Made by a program: the position numbers and the translations under genes. Of a DNA stretch of 64,000 nucleotides, positions 25,925 through 34,828 are shown in pieces. The notes beneath the pieces are model-generated. The model was not told where the DNA came from. It saw nothing but the letters and a program-made list of their open reading frames with translations, and made no database searches. The stretch is from contig NZ_JAFBBO010000001.1 of NCBI RefSeq assembly GCF_016907235.1, forward strand, positions 868,001 to 932,000. The letters are read 5' to 3'. Source of the stretch: Oerskovia jenensis. GTDB lineage: Bacteria > Actinomycetota > Actinomycetes > Actinomycetales > Cellulomonadaceae. Numbering within the stretch: position 1 is the first letter of the stretch; every line of letters begins with the position of its first letter.

Positions 25925-26800
25925 TCAGTCGAGGGGTTCGGTGACGAGGCGGGAGCGGGCTTCGTGGATGGTCAGGGGTGGGGCGGTGGTGGTGGTCGTG
26001 GCGGTGCCGGTGATGGGGGTCCAGGTGGTGGTGCCCGTGATCTGGAAGCGCCCGTGCCAGGTCGTGCCCAACGTGATGGTCGCGGTCGCTTCCTGGGTGT
26101 AGACGTGGGCGACGGTGTGGTCGGGGTAGGGCGCACCAGGGTCGGTCGTGGTGCGCGCGGTGGTGCCGTCGTCGTAGTCCCACGTGTAGGTCGCCGGGGT
26201 GGCCTCGATCGTGACGGGGATACCCAGCAACGTGGTCGCGAACACCTGCGGGGCGGGGCTGGTGTAGGTGATCGTGTCGACGTTGACCAGGGTCCACCCG
26301 TCCGGCGGCTGGATCGTGATCGGGGACGGGGTGATCGTCAGACGCTGGAACTCGGCCTCGACCAACGGCGCCAGGTCGACCGCGGTCAGACAGTCACCCG
26401 GGTCAGCCGGGTCCTGCAGCTCCCACCGGGACAGATCGCTGATCGTGCCATCAGGGTTGTTGACCCAGGTCTGCTTGAAGATCGGGTCCAACGCGACCTG
26501 ACCCGCCTCACACGTGACCGCCAACGCCCCCTCACGCTCCCCCGCCCTGCATGCCCCCACCTGCCCCTTGGTCGTCGGGAAGTCATCGGTGAAACAGACC
26601 GACGCCGGCATCCGCCGATACTCCTCCGACGCCGGCGAACCATCCGCATTCCGCGGCCGATGCGCCGACCCATCAGCCGAGACATCGGTGGCCCGGACGT
26701 CAACGCCGTTGCCCTCAGCGTTTCCAAAGATGTCTTTTCCCGTTGGAAGTGCGAACGGTAGCCCGATCATGGTGACAAGTGCCATTGCCCACATCTTCAT
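25925..26800 (-). CDS. PKD-domain protein
   Basis: A 291-residue protein. The N-terminus MKMWAMALVTMIGLPFALPTG is a short hydrophobic signal-like segment. Residues about 195-260 form a PKD-type Ig fold: VTIEATPATYTWDYDDGTT followed by HTVAHVYTQEATATITL. The first half, with four Cys residues (VCFTDD, GACRAG, VTCEAG, GDCLTA), is not recognised. It is probably secreted or membrane-anchored. The ATG overlaps the stop of the DUF6318 lipoprotein gene (ATGA). Parts of this gene are less G/C-rich than its neighbours (for example around 26720-26750). Confidence 0.75.
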   Translation of the reverse strand: MKMWAMALVTMIGLPFALPTGKDIFGNAEGNGVDVRATDVSADGSAHRPRNADGSPASEEYRRMPASVCFTDDFPTTKGQVGACRAGEREGALAVTCEAGQVALDPIFKQTWVNNPDGTISDLSRWELQDPADPGDCLTAVDLAPLVEAEFQRLTITPSPITIQPPDGWTLVNVDTITYTSPAPQVFATTLLGIPVTIEATPATYTWDYDDGTTARTTTDPGAPYPDHTVAHVYTQEATATITLGTTWHGRFQITGTTTWTPITGTATTTTTAPPLTIHEARSRLVTEPLD

Positions 26801-27495
26801 GACGTCGGCATGTTCGTCGAAACCTCAAGCAAGAGCCACGCCGCACCGTTATGGATGAGCTCGACACGAAGCGGACCCGCAGTGGCCTCGGTTCTGTCGA
26901 CCGCCCTCCCATTCGCGTCGGTGACCGCTGATTCCGCCTGTGCGAGGCGGACATCGACCGGATAGGCCCCGAGAAGGGTGTCCATCGGATACGTCTTCGT
27001 GACCTCGACAGACACCTCTCCGCCAGTGTAGAAACTCCCTGCGGACCGATACTCCTCAACATCGGATGCGACCTTCACACAGAACTCGCAGAGATCCACA
27101 TAGGAGATCGCATCCCACTCCGTCAGGTCGCCGGTCGCCATGACGTACGGATACAACTCCAGGAAGTACGTCGCCGCCGCAGCCGCCCCGACCTCGTCGG
27201 TACGGTCCATGTCCGCCGGCCGCTCGGGCTTGACCGGCCCCGTCGGAGTCGGAGTCGGCGTCGGGTTCGGGGTGGGGCTCGGCTCCTCGCTCACCACCGG
27301 TGCCGGCGACTCGATCACCGGATCAGGCGACGAACACCCCACCACCAGCCCGGCGAGCACCGCGCCCACCAGCACCAGCGCACCCCGACGCCGTCGTGCA
27401 CCTGCAGCGGAAGCACGACCGCTTCCCGGACCAACCCCGCCCACGACCCCCATGGCACGCCCTCGACCACGCCCGACCAACCCCTGCGAACCCAT
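26797..27495 (-). CDS. DUF6318-like lipoprotein
   Basis: A 232-residue lipoprotein. A basic N-region is followed by a hydrophobic stretch and the lipobox GLVVGC, then a Pro/Thr-rich spacer with PTPNPTPTPTPTGP. The folded domain has AAATYFLELYPYVMATGDLTEWDAIS and DLCEFCVKVASDVEEY, typical of DUF6318 from actinobacteria (function unknown, NTF2-like fold suspected). The ATG at 27495 is preceded by AGGGGGCAGGG; upstream in-frame starts are possible. It is the first gene of a two-gene envelope operon. Confidence 0.75.
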   Translation of the reverse strand: MGSQGLVGRGRGRAMGVVGGVGPGSGRASAAGARRRRGALVLVGAVLAGLVVGCSSPDPVIESPAPVVSEEPSPTPNPTPTPTPTGPVKPERPADMDRTDEVGAAAAATYFLELYPYVMATGDLTEWDAISYVDLCEFCVKVASDVEEYRSAGSFYTGGEVSVEVTKTYPMDTLLGAYPVDVRLAQAESAVTDANGRAVDRTEATAGPLRVELIHNGAAWLLLEVSTNMPTS

Positions 27496-27968
27496 CCCTG
27501 CCCCCTCGGTAGGTACCCGGCACAGGGCCACACCGCCCCCACCTTCAAGGAACCTAACGGGTCAAACCACCCCACCGGAACCCCTCGTCCCAGGCTGTGG
27601 ACAACCACCCTGGCCACGACGGCCCACGACCCGACGCCAACCGCATGCTCGACACCGACACCCCACGACACCGAGACCGAACACGGCCCACGATCACGAT
27701 GCGACCACCGAGTGTGCAGTTCGGGTCGTCCACACCCCGCCCCGACCGCCCCAACTGCACACTCGACGCCCACCGGCCCCCCCGGCTCCGGCCAGGGCCC
27801 AGCGGACGTGCTCGTCACCGAGATCGCCCGAGACCCCGAGAGCTTGAGCGAGCCCCGTCAGCCCCGAGGCGTCCGCCCCGGGCACCTTCTCCGTTGCGCG
27901 TCCCATCGACCACGATCTTTCGCGCACTCGAGCACGACGTCGAGGTCGTCAAGGGCCCGAGAACGACC
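27496..27968. other. Repeat-rich 470-bp spacer without a gene
   Basis: No frame here looks coding. It holds a 16-base copy (27632-27647) of a sequence also seen inverted at 23529-23544, the inverted repeat at 27709-27765, and most of the hairpin at 27957-27984. The first part upstream of the DUF6318 gene should contain its promoter; none is clear. Confidence 0.6.
27709..27765. repeat. Long inverted repeat in the spacer
   Basis: Perfect 13-base arms CGAGTGTGCAGTT / AACTGCACACTCG, extended inward by an imperfect G/C stem, enclosing about 31 bases. Confidence 0.7.
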
Positions 27969-27984
27969 TCAACCACGTTCTCGG
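27957..27984 (-). terminator. Hairpin at the cofE stop, shared with the F420-0 operon end
   Basis: CCGAGAACG, ten bases, CGTTCTCGG. The cofE stop codon lies in the loop. The whole element equals one arm of the 20281-20345 inverted repeat except for one base. Confidence 0.65.
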
Positions 27985-28820
27985 CCGGCGGCCAGGCCCC
28001 GCGCGTACGCCTCCGCCGATCCTTCCCGGAACATGTCGGTCTCCGAGGCCCGCACGAGCACGCGCGCCCCTGGCCCGTCCTCGTCCGTCACGAACCGTCC
28101 GAGCCCGCGCACCACGGCGACCGGTCGCCCTGCGGCCTTGCCGCGCACGAGCTCGGACGCCGCCGCGATCTGGTCGGCGACGGCCGTCACCGTCACGGAC
28201 AGCTCACGTCCGTGCGAGTCGACCCCGCCACGCAGGTCGTCGAGAACGACGACCCCGGCCGCGCCGATCGCCAGGTCCGTGAGCCCCTCTCGCCAGGCGC
28301 GCCCAGAGGTGTCGGACACGACCACCCCGACACGCACCCCGAAACGTTCCGCGAGCGCCGCACGCAGGGCGCGCGCCGAGGCGTCGGGGTCGACGGGCAG
28401 CAGCAGCACCGTGCCCTCGGGCGTGTTGGACGCGTCGACGCCCGCGGCGGCCATGACGAGTCCGAGCCGGTTCTCGACGATGCGCAGCACGCCCCCGGGG
28501 TAGGGCCGCGTCGCGACGACGCGCACCGTCTCGTCGGTGATGGCCTGCTCGCGGTCGGCGGCCGCGACGACGCGTCCCTCGGCCTTGGACACGACCTTGC
28601 TCGTCACGACCACGACGTCCCCGTCGCGCAGCCCGCCCTCGCGGTCGAGCGCGTCCCCCACGATGCGCGCGAGGTCGTCACCGGGCGAGACCTCCCCGAT
28701 GCCCGACGGCGCCACGACCGAGAAGCGGGTCTCGTCGCCCTCCGCGTGCCCCGCGTCGGGCGACCCGTGCGCACCGGGGTGAGCGGCGCCGTCGGGCGGG
28801 AGGAGGGGGGTGGACGTCAC
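27969..28820 (-). CDS. cofE: Coenzyme F420-0:L-glutamate ligase
   Basis: A 283-residue CofE/FbiB-N type ligase, which adds gamma-linked glutamates to F420-0 using GTP. Marks: [62 protein letters not shown]. There is no C-terminal nitroreductase-like domain as in mycobacterial FbiB. The GTG start overlaps the stop of the LLM gene (GTGA). The first about 30 residues are a Pro/Gly/His-rich extension containing a copy of the 19-bp interspersed motif. No other F420 biosynthesis gene (fbiA, fbiC, fbiD) is in the window, consistent with tailing of imported F420-0. Confidence 0.9.
   Translation of the reverse strand: MTSTPLLPPDGAAHPGAHGSPDAGHAEGDETRFSVVAPSGIGEVSPGDDLARIVGDALDREGGLRDGDVVVVTSKVVSKAEGRVVAAADREQAITDETVRVVATRPYPGGVLRIVENRLGLVMAAAGVDASNTPEGTVLLLPVDPDASARALRAALAERFGVRVGVVVSDTSGRAWREGLTDLAIGAAGVVVLDDLRGGVDSHGRELSVTVTAVADQIAAASELVRGKAAGRPVAVVRGLGRFVTDEDGPGARVLVRASETDMFREGSAEAYARGLAAGRERG
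28778..28796 (-). repeat. Interspersed motif copy 3 (inside cofE)
   Basis: CCCGACGGCGCCGCTCACC encodes PDGAAH in the variable N-terminal extension. The match to the 59174 copy continues for eight more bases (CCGGTGCG follows in both). Confidence 0.6.
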
Positions 28821-29815
28821 CGGACGAGCTTCGGCAGGACGTCGCGCGAGAACGTGTCGATCCACTCGCGCTGGTTGCGGCCCACGTTGTGCAGGTAGAT
28901 GCGGTCGAAGCCCAGGTCGACGAACTTCTGGATGTAGGCGCGGTGCACGTCGGGGTCGGACGAGATGACCAGGCGCCCCTCGAAGTCCTCGGGACGCACG
29001 AGCTTGGCCATCTGCTCGAAGTCGAAGGGCGAGCGGATATCTGCCTTGGGGAACTTCATGCCGCCGTTGGGCCACTCGGTCATGGCGTTGGTGAGCGCCT
29101 CCTCGTCGGTCTCGGCCCACGACATGTGGAGCTGGAGAACCTTGGGCATGGTCTGCGGGTCGCGGCCGGACTCGCGGACGCCGTCGTCGAACTTGCCGAA
29201 GAGCATCGAGATCTTCTCGAGCGGTGCGCCCACCGTGATGAGGCCGTCGGCGTGCTTGCCCGCGCGCTTCGCGGTGACCGGGCCGGCCGTGGCGACGAGA
29301 ATCTCGGGGGCGACCTCGGGCATGGTCCACAGGCGCGTCGACTCGTGCTTGTAGAACTGCCCCGAGTGCTTGGTGTCCTTGCCCGCGAGCGATGCGGCGA
29401 AGAGCTTCTTGATGATGTCGATGGCCTCGAACATGCGGTTGATGCGCTCGGGCGCCTCGGGCCAGTACTGCGCGGTGACGTGCTCGTTGAGGGCCTCGCC
29501 CGAGCCCAGGCCCAGCCAGTGGCGTCCCGGGTACATCGCGGCGAGAGTCGCCGAGGCCTGCGCGACCATCGCAGGGTGCCAGCGGAACGTGGGCGCCGTG
29601 ACGCCGGGGCCCAGGTCGCCGCGCGTGCGCTCACCCAGGGCCGACAGGACGTTCCACACGAACGCCGAGTGCCCCTGCGCGGGGACCCAGGGCTGGAAGT
29701 GGTCCGCGGCCATGACGCCCGAGAAGCCCTTGCTCTCGGCGTACTCCGAGAGGGCGATCACCTCGGTCGGGTGGAACTGCTCGAGCATCGCGGCGTAACC
29801 GATCGTCAAGTCCAT
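28817..29815 (-). CDS. LLM-class F420-dependent oxidoreductase, glucose-6-phosphate dehydrogenase-like
   Basis: A 332-residue TIM-barrel enzyme of the luciferase-like monooxygenase superfamily, F420 branch. [52 protein letters not shown] and [15 protein letters not shown] parallel mycobacterial Fgd1 (SDHFQPW, GVGTGEALNE, AAGGPAVAKYAG). It probably reduces F420 with glucose-6-phosphate or a related hydride donor; exact substrate unproven. The start follows TAAGGT by six bases (leaderless). It is co-translated with cofE, so ligase and user enzyme are made together. Confidence 0.87.
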   Translation of the reverse strand: MDLTIGYAAMLEQFHPTEVIALSEYAESKGFSGVMAADHFQPWVPAQGHSAFVWNVLSALGERTRGDLGPGVTAPTFRWHPAMVAQASATLAAMYPGRHWLGLGSGEALNEHVTAQYWPEAPERINRMFEAIDIIKKLFAASLAGKDTKHSGQFYKHESTRLWTMPEVAPEILVATAGPVTAKRAGKHADGLITVGAPLEKISMLFGKFDDGVRESGRDPQTMPKVLQLHMSWAETDEEALTNAMTEWPNGGMKFPKADIRSPFDFEQMAKLVRPEDFEGRLVISSDPDVHRAYIQKFVDLGFDRIYLHNVGRNQREWIDTFSRDVLPKLVR

Positions 29816-29821
29816 GGACCG

Positions 29822-29827
29822 ACCTTA
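29822..29827 (-). promoter_or_regulatory. -10 box of the LLM-cofE operon (leaderless)
   Basis: TAAGGT on the minus strand lies six bases before the ATG at 29815. Confidence 0.6.
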
Positions 29828-29871
29828 GTACGCGTGCCCGGCCCCCGAGCGCCGGTACCGGGTACCTGCCC

Positions 29872-29912
29872 GAGGACGGCCGCCGGGTCGCGCGGACCGG
29901 ACGGCCGTCCTC
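29872..29912 (-). terminator. Hairpin after the P-loop protein gene
   Basis: 11-base arms GAGGACGGCCG / CGGCCGTCCTC with a 19-base loop, beginning 17 nt beyond the stop at 29930. Confidence 0.65.
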
Positions 29913-29929
29913 TTCCCAGCAGGAGTCCG

Positions 29930-31858
29930 CTACGTGAACAGCGGGGTCAGCGCGGCGTACTCCTCGACCGAGCCGTCGCGCAGGCAGACCTCGATGATCT
30001 GGCGGCCCAACGGGTCCAGGTCGTCGGTGAGGAACTGCTGGAGCTCGCTCTTGAAGAAGTCGGTGATGATCTTCGCGCCCGCGTCGTACGCCTCGACGCC
30101 CACCTGGGACTGCATCTCGGGCTTGAGGAACGTCGGGCGCACGAGCTGCCCGTCGATCTTCATCTCGGTGAGCGTGTACCCGAACAGGGGGCACCGCGAG
30201 GGCGTGAGCTCCTCGGTGCGCAGCTTGCCGCCGCCGCGTCGCGCAAGGTACTCACGGGTGAGCCACTCGGCCGCGAAGTCGACCTTGTACGCGCCGATGT
30301 GCTGGTTGGGAGTGAGCACGTAGCGCGTGCGGTCCATGTCGACGAGCTGGCGCAGCAGGAGGTTCGCTGCTGCGACCTTGGTGCCGGTCGAGAAGGGCCA
30401 GTACGACCCGACCCCCTCGGCGACCATGCCGCCGTGGGCCAGCGCGTCGGTCGCCGACTTCGACTCCCCGATCGAGGGGTTCTTGTCCCCGCGCGGGGCG
30501 ATGAGCCGCCAGATCCACGCGAGCGACGGCGGCACGATGTGCATCATGCCCATGATCCCGTAGGTCGGGTTGTCGCGGGTGCACGCCGGCATCCGGGCGC
30601 CGAACGTGCGCACGTCGACCTCCTCGGCCCCGGTGACGTCGGTCAGCAGGCGGCGGGGCACGACCACGCGCGGGTTGGGGCAGCGCTTGCCGGTCGAGTC
30701 GAGCGTGTGCTCCCAGGGCAGCACGGTCGCGTCGGGGACGCCGTCGATGTTGAAGAAGACGAGCGGCTGGTCGGGGTGGATGCAGGCCCGTTCGAGGTGC
30801 GCGTCCTGGCCGTAGCCCGTGAGGTTGTCGACGCGCACGAACCACCCGTCCTCGGCGTCGGCGACCACCAGGCGTCCGTCGCCCGTCTGGAGGTCGACGT
30901 GGCACAGGGTCATGTCGTCGGTCACGGGGTCCAGGGCGCTCGTCTCGCCGAGGTTGATGACGTAGGGCTCGTGGGTCACGACGTTGGTGCCCAGCAGGAT
31001 GCGCCCGTCCTCCTGGCGGCGGATCTCCTGGCACATCTCGGACTTGCCACCGCCCGAGGCCCCCTCGTGCATGATCACGGTCTCGTTCTCGTACGGGGTC
31101 GTGACCCGCACCGACGACGCGTGCGCGGTGACCCACCCCTCCTGCTCCCCGACGTCGAGCAGGACCGAGAAGACGCCCTTCTTGGCACTGGGGCCCGGGT
31201 AGAGGTTGTAGGCGAAGACCTCGTGCAGCGTCTCGGAGCGGTCGTGGACCACGACCTGGCGGCCGTCGAAGTGCGTGTGGCGGAAGGGCGGGGCGACGTA
31301 GAGGATCGAGCGCGGCTCGAACGGGCCGATCTCGTCGAACGTGACCCAGCCCTGCAGGTCCACGAGCGTCAGCGCGAAGAACGCGGAGTTGACCGGGCAG
31401 ATCGCGAGCGACGGGTAGCCGTGCGTGAGACCGCCGGCCTTGAAGGGCACGACGACGAGGTCCTGACCGGCGAGCCAGTCGAGCGTCTCGGCCTTGACGG
31501 CGTCGAACTCGGCGTCGAACACGTCGCGGTAGCGCGGCTTGTCGGTCGGCAGGTCGTCGGCGATGCGCATGCAGTCGGGGTCGCGCCGGCGCATGTAGTC
31601 CTCGGGGTAGTTCACGGCGATGCCGTTCTTGCAGCGCACCACCTCGGCCTCGGGCACCGGCGTGCCGAACACGTCGTACTCGACGGTGAACCGGGGTCCG
31701 CCCTCGGGGCCGAGCGCGAGCTGGTAGAGCTCCTCGCGGGAGGACGGGACGATGACGTTGCCGCACGCATCCAGAGCGGCCTGGACAGCGGGGGGAAGGA
31801 CCATGCCGGCGGGGAGGCTTCCAGTTCCGTGCACGGCCACGCTGTCGATCACTGTCAT
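29930..31858 (-). CDS. DUF4914-like protein with PEPCK/HPr-kinase-type P-loop
   Basis: A 642-residue soluble protein. The central P-loop GASGGGKSEM (266-275) resembles that of HPr kinase (GxSGxGKSE) and PEP carboxykinase rather than common NTPases. Other distinctive stretches are THGYPSLAICPVNSAF, LYVAPPFRHTHFDGRQVVVH, FNIDGVPDATVLPWEHTLDS and EGVGSYWPFSTGTKVAAANLL. I believe this is the DUF4914 family, for which no function is established. It is not a standard GTP-PEPCK: the usual FGSGYGGNSLLGKK region is absent. CAGGAG lies six bases before the ATG. A TTGACA (31957-31962) and TAACCT (31937-31942) upstream are only 14 bases apart. Monocistronic. Confidence 0.6.
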   Translation of the reverse strand: MTVIDSVAVHGTGSLPAGMVLPPAVQAALDACGNVIVPSSREELYQLALGPEGGPRFTVEYDVFGTPVPEAEVVRCKNGIAVNYPEDYMRRRDPDCMRIADDLPTDKPRYRDVFDAEFDAVKAETLDWLAGQDLVVVPFKAGGLTHGYPSLAICPVNSAFFALTLVDLQGWVTFDEIGPFEPRSILYVAPPFRHTHFDGRQVVVHDRSETLHEVFAYNLYPGPSAKKGVFSVLLDVGEQEGWVTAHASSVRVTTPYENETVIMHEGASGGGKSEMCQEIRRQEDGRILLGTNVVTHEPYVINLGETSALDPVTDDMTLCHVDLQTGDGRLVVADAEDGWFVRVDNLTGYGQDAHLERACIHPDQPLVFFNIDGVPDATVLPWEHTLDSTGKRCPNPRVVVPRRLLTDVTGAEEVDVRTFGARMPACTRDNPTYGIMGMMHIVPPSLAWIWRLIAPRGDKNPSIGESKSATDALAHGGMVAEGVGSYWPFSTGTKVAAANLLLRQLVDMDRTRYVLTPNQHIGAYKVDFAAEWLTREYLARRGGGKLRTEELTPSRCPLFGYTLTEMKIDGQLVRPTFLKPEMQSQVGVEAYDAGAKIITDFFKSELQQFLTDDLDPLGRQIIEVCLRDGSVEEYAALTPLFT

Positions 31859-32070
31859 AGCTACTCCTGGGTCGGACCTCGAACGAAGGCGTCGAGATGA
31901 TGGGGCGCGTCCACGTACGCCCTCGCCTTTGCTAGAAGGTTACGAGTCGATGACCATGTCAACCAGGGACCTTTGACCTTTGTTTCATTCGGGAAAACTC
32001 GGGCGCACGCCCTGCGTCCGGGGACCGGCCGTTTCACAGGAGCCCCCGAGATTCTGGGAGAATGTCGTCC

Positions 32071-34815
32071 ATGAGTTCACCCGCCGAGGGCACCACGCCC
32101 GCACCCGCCTCCCAGACCCCCGCCGCACCCGCCCCCGCCGAGGGCACCCAGGTAGTCCGTGCCGTGGTCGGAGAGGTACCGGACAAGGTGAGCCTCGACG
32201 GCCTCGAGACCAAGTTCGACGCCGCCTGGACCGAGCAGGGCACCTACTCGTTCGACCGCTCCAAGACCCGCGAGCAGGTCTACTCGATCGACACCCCGCC
32301 GCCCACGGTCTCCGGCTCGCTGCACGTGGGCCACGTGTTCTCCTACACGCACACCGACGTCGTCGCCCGCTTCCAGCGCATGCGCGGCCGTGAGGTCTTC
32401 TACCCCATGGGCTGGGACGACAACGGCCTGCCGACCGAGCGCCGCGTGCAGAACTACTACGGCGTGCGCTGCGACCCGTCGCTGCCGTACGTCGAGGGCT
32501 ACGAGCCCCCGCTCCAGGGGGCCGAAGGGAAGAGCGTCAAGGCCGCCGACCAGCAGCCCGTCTCGCGCCGCAACTTCGTCGAGCTGTGCGAGCGCCTGAC
32601 GGCCGAGGACGAGGTCCAGTTCGAGGAGCTGTGGCGCCGCCTGGGCCTGTCGGTCGACTGGTCGCACCACTACCAGACCATCGGCGTCCCGGCGCGCATC
32701 GTGGCACAGAAGGCGTTCCTGCGGAACCTCTCACGCGGCGAGGCGTACCAGTCCGAGGCCCCGGGCCTGTGGGACGTCACGTTCCAGACGGCCGTCGCGC
32801 AGGCCGAGCTCGAGGCGCGCGACTACCCGGGCCACTTCCACAAGGTCGCGTTCCACGCACCGGGCGGCGAGAAGGTCTACATCGAGACCACGCGACCCGA
32901 GCTCCTCGCGGCCTGCGTCGCGCTCATCGCGCACCCCGACGACGAGCGCTACCAGGGCCTGTTCGGCACCACGGTCACCTCCCCCCTGTTCGACGTCGAG
33001 GTGCCCGTCCTGGCGCACCCCGGCGCGCAGATGGACAAGGGTGCGGGCATCGCGATGTGCTGCACGTTCGGCGACCTGACCGACGTCCAGTGGTGGCGCG
33101 AGCTGCAGCTCCCGACCCGCTCGATCATCAACCGTGACGGGCGCATCACGCGCGAGACCCCCGCGTGGCTCACGTCCGAGCGGTCGGTCGCGCTGTTCGA
33201 GGAGATCGCGGGCAAGACGACGTTCTCGGCGCGCACGGCCGTCGTCGACGCGCTGCGCGAGGCGGGCGACCTCGACGGCGAGCCCGTCGCGACCCAGCGC
33301 AAGGCGAACTTCTTCGAGAAGGGCGACAAGCCCCTCGAGATCGTGACCTCGCGCCAGTGGTACATCCGCAACGGCGGTCGGGACGTGGCGCTGCGCGAGG
33401 AGCTGCTCGCGCGCGGCAAGGAGCTGAACTTCCACCCCGAGTTCATGCAGGTGCGCTACGAGAACTGGGTCGGTGGCCTCAACGGCGACTGGCTCGTCTC
33501 GCGCCAGCGCTTCTTCGGCGTCGCGATCCCGCTGTGGTACCCCGTCCTGGAGTCGGGCGAGACCGACTACGAGCACCCGATCGTCCCCGACGAGGCGCTC
33601 CTGCCGGTCGACCCGTCCTCCGACGTGCCGGCGGGCTACACGGCCGACCAGCGCGGCGTCCCGGGCGGCTTCGTGGGCGAGCCCGACGTCATGGACACCT
33701 GGGCCACGTCGTCCCTGACCCCGCAGATCGCGGGCGGCTGGGAGTCCGACCCGGACCTGTTCGAGCGCGTCTTCCCCATGGACCTGCGCCCCCAGGGCCA
33801 GGACATCATCCGTACGTGGCTCTTCTCGACGGTCGTCCGCTCGCACCTCGAGCACGGCTCGCTGCCCTGGACCAACGCCGCGATCTCGGGCTGGATCCTG
33901 GACCCCGACCGCAAGAAGATGTCCAAGTCCAAGGGCAACGTCGTCACGCCCCTGGGCCTGCTCGAGGAGCACGGCTCCGACGCGGTCCGCTACTGGGCGG
34001 CCTCGGCACGCCTGGGCACCGACGCGGCGTTCGAGGTCGGCCAGATGAAGATCGGCCGCCGCCTCGCGATCAAGGTCCTCAACGCGTCCAAGTTCGCGCT
34101 GTCGTTCGGCGGCAGCGAGATCACGCTCGACCCGGCCCTGGTGACCGAGACGATCGACCGCGCGATGCTCGCGGGCCTCGCCGACGTCGTGGACCGCGCG
34201 ACCGAGGCGCTCGAGAGCTACGACCACACGCGCGCCCTGGAGCTCTCGGAGACGTTCTTCTGGGCGTTCTGCGACGACTACCTCGAGCTCGTCAAGGACC
34301 GCGCCTACGGCGCCGGAACGACGAACGGAGCGACCGACGCGGTGCCGTCCGCGACGCAGTCGGCTCGCGTCGCGCTCGCCCTGGCTCTCGACACGATGCT
34401 GCGGCTGTTCGCGCCGTACCTGCCGTTCGCGACCGAAGAGGTGTGGTCGTGGTGGCGCACGGGCTCCGTGCACCGCGCGCCGTGGCCCACGTCGACCGGT
34501 CTGCGCACGGGCGCGGGCGACGCCGACCCTGCGGTCCTGACCGCCGCGGGTCACGCGCTGGCCGCGCTGCGCAAGGTCAAGTCCGAGGCCAAGGTCTCGA
34601 TGCGCACCCCGATCCTCGCCGTGACGCTGGCCGTCCCCGCCACCTCGATCGAGGGCGTGCGCGCTGCGGCGGAGGACGTCCGTGGGGCAGGCCGCGTGAC
34701 CGGGGCGCTCGACCTGGTCGAGGCGAGCGAGGGCCAGGGCGACCCGGCCGTCCAGGGCGGCATCGTCGTCGTGCACTCCGAGCTCGGTGAGCCCGAGGTC
34801 CGCAACCGCGGCTGA
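32071..34815 (+). CDS. valS: Valyl-tRNA synthetase (type 2)
   Basis: A 914-residue class I synthetase charging tRNA-Val. HVGH is at 85-88 and KKMSKSKGN around 615-623. GWDDNGLPTERRVQNYYGVRCDP marks the type 2 ValRS of actinobacteria and some proteobacteria. The catalytic, editing and anticodon domains are complete; there is no long C-terminal coiled coil. An N-terminal Pro/Ala/Thr-rich tail of about 35 residues is unusual. Two ATGs exist (32062, 32071). I prefer 32071, which has GGGAG ten bases upstream and GAGAAT seven bases before it (possible leaderless start). No T-box is seen. Confidence 0.95.
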   Translation: MSSPAEGTTPAPASQTPAAPAPAEGTQVVRAVVGEVPDKVSLDGLETKFDAAWTEQGTYSFDRSKTREQVYSIDTPPPTVSGSLHVGHVFSYTHTDVVARFQRMRGREVFYPMGWDDNGLPTERRVQNYYGVRCDPSLPYVEGYEPPLQGAEGKSVKAADQQPVSRRNFVELCERLTAEDEVQFEELWRRLGLSVDWSHHYQTIGVPARIVAQKAFLRNLSRGEAYQSEAPGLWDVTFQTAVAQAELEARDYPGHFHKVAFHAPGGEKVYIETTRPELLAACVALIAHPDDERYQGLFGTTVTSPLFDVEVPVLAHPGAQMDKGAGIAMCCTFGDLTDVQWWRELQLPTRSIINRDGRITRETPAWLTSERSVALFEEIAGKTTFSARTAVVDALREAGDLDGEPVATQRKANFFEKGDKPLEIVTSRQWYIRNGGRDVALREELLARGKELNFHPEFMQVRYENWVGGLNGDWLVSRQRFFGVAIPLWYPVLESGETDYEHPIVPDEALLPVDPSSDVPAGYTADQRGVPGGFVGEPDVMDTWATSSLTPQIAGGWESDPDLFERVFPMDLRPQGQDIIRTWLFSTVVRSHLEHGSLPWTNAAISGWILDPDRKKMSKSKGNVVTPLGLLEEHGSDAVRYWAASARLGTDAAFEVGQMKIGRRLAIKVLNASKFALSFGGSEITLDPALVTETIDRAMLAGLADVVDRATEALESYDHTRALELSETFFWAFCDDYLELVKDRAYGAGTTNGATDAVPSATQSARVALALALDTMLRLFAPYLPFATEEVWSWWRTGSVHRAPWPTSTGLRTGAGDADPAVLTAAGHALAALRKVKSEAKVSMRTPILAVTLAVPATSIEGVRAAAEDVRGAGRVTGALDLVEASEGQGDPAVQGGIVVVHSELGEPEVRNRG

Positions 34816-34828
34816 CGCTCCCCCGCTC

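Noticed and set aside
27597-28898. Plus-strand frame across the spacer and opposite cofE
   Set aside because: It covers inverted repeats and the antisense of cofE, and has no family features.
29930-31858. GTP-dependent PEP carboxykinase
   Set aside because: Length and a P-loop suggest it, but the PEPCK substrate and nucleotide motifs are absent; the P-loop is of the HPr-kinase-like GASGGGKSE form.
32062-32070. Upstream ATG as the valS start
   Set aside because: Its ribosome-site-like GGGAG is directly adjacent to the codon; the ATG at 32071 has better spacing. The choice remains uncertain.
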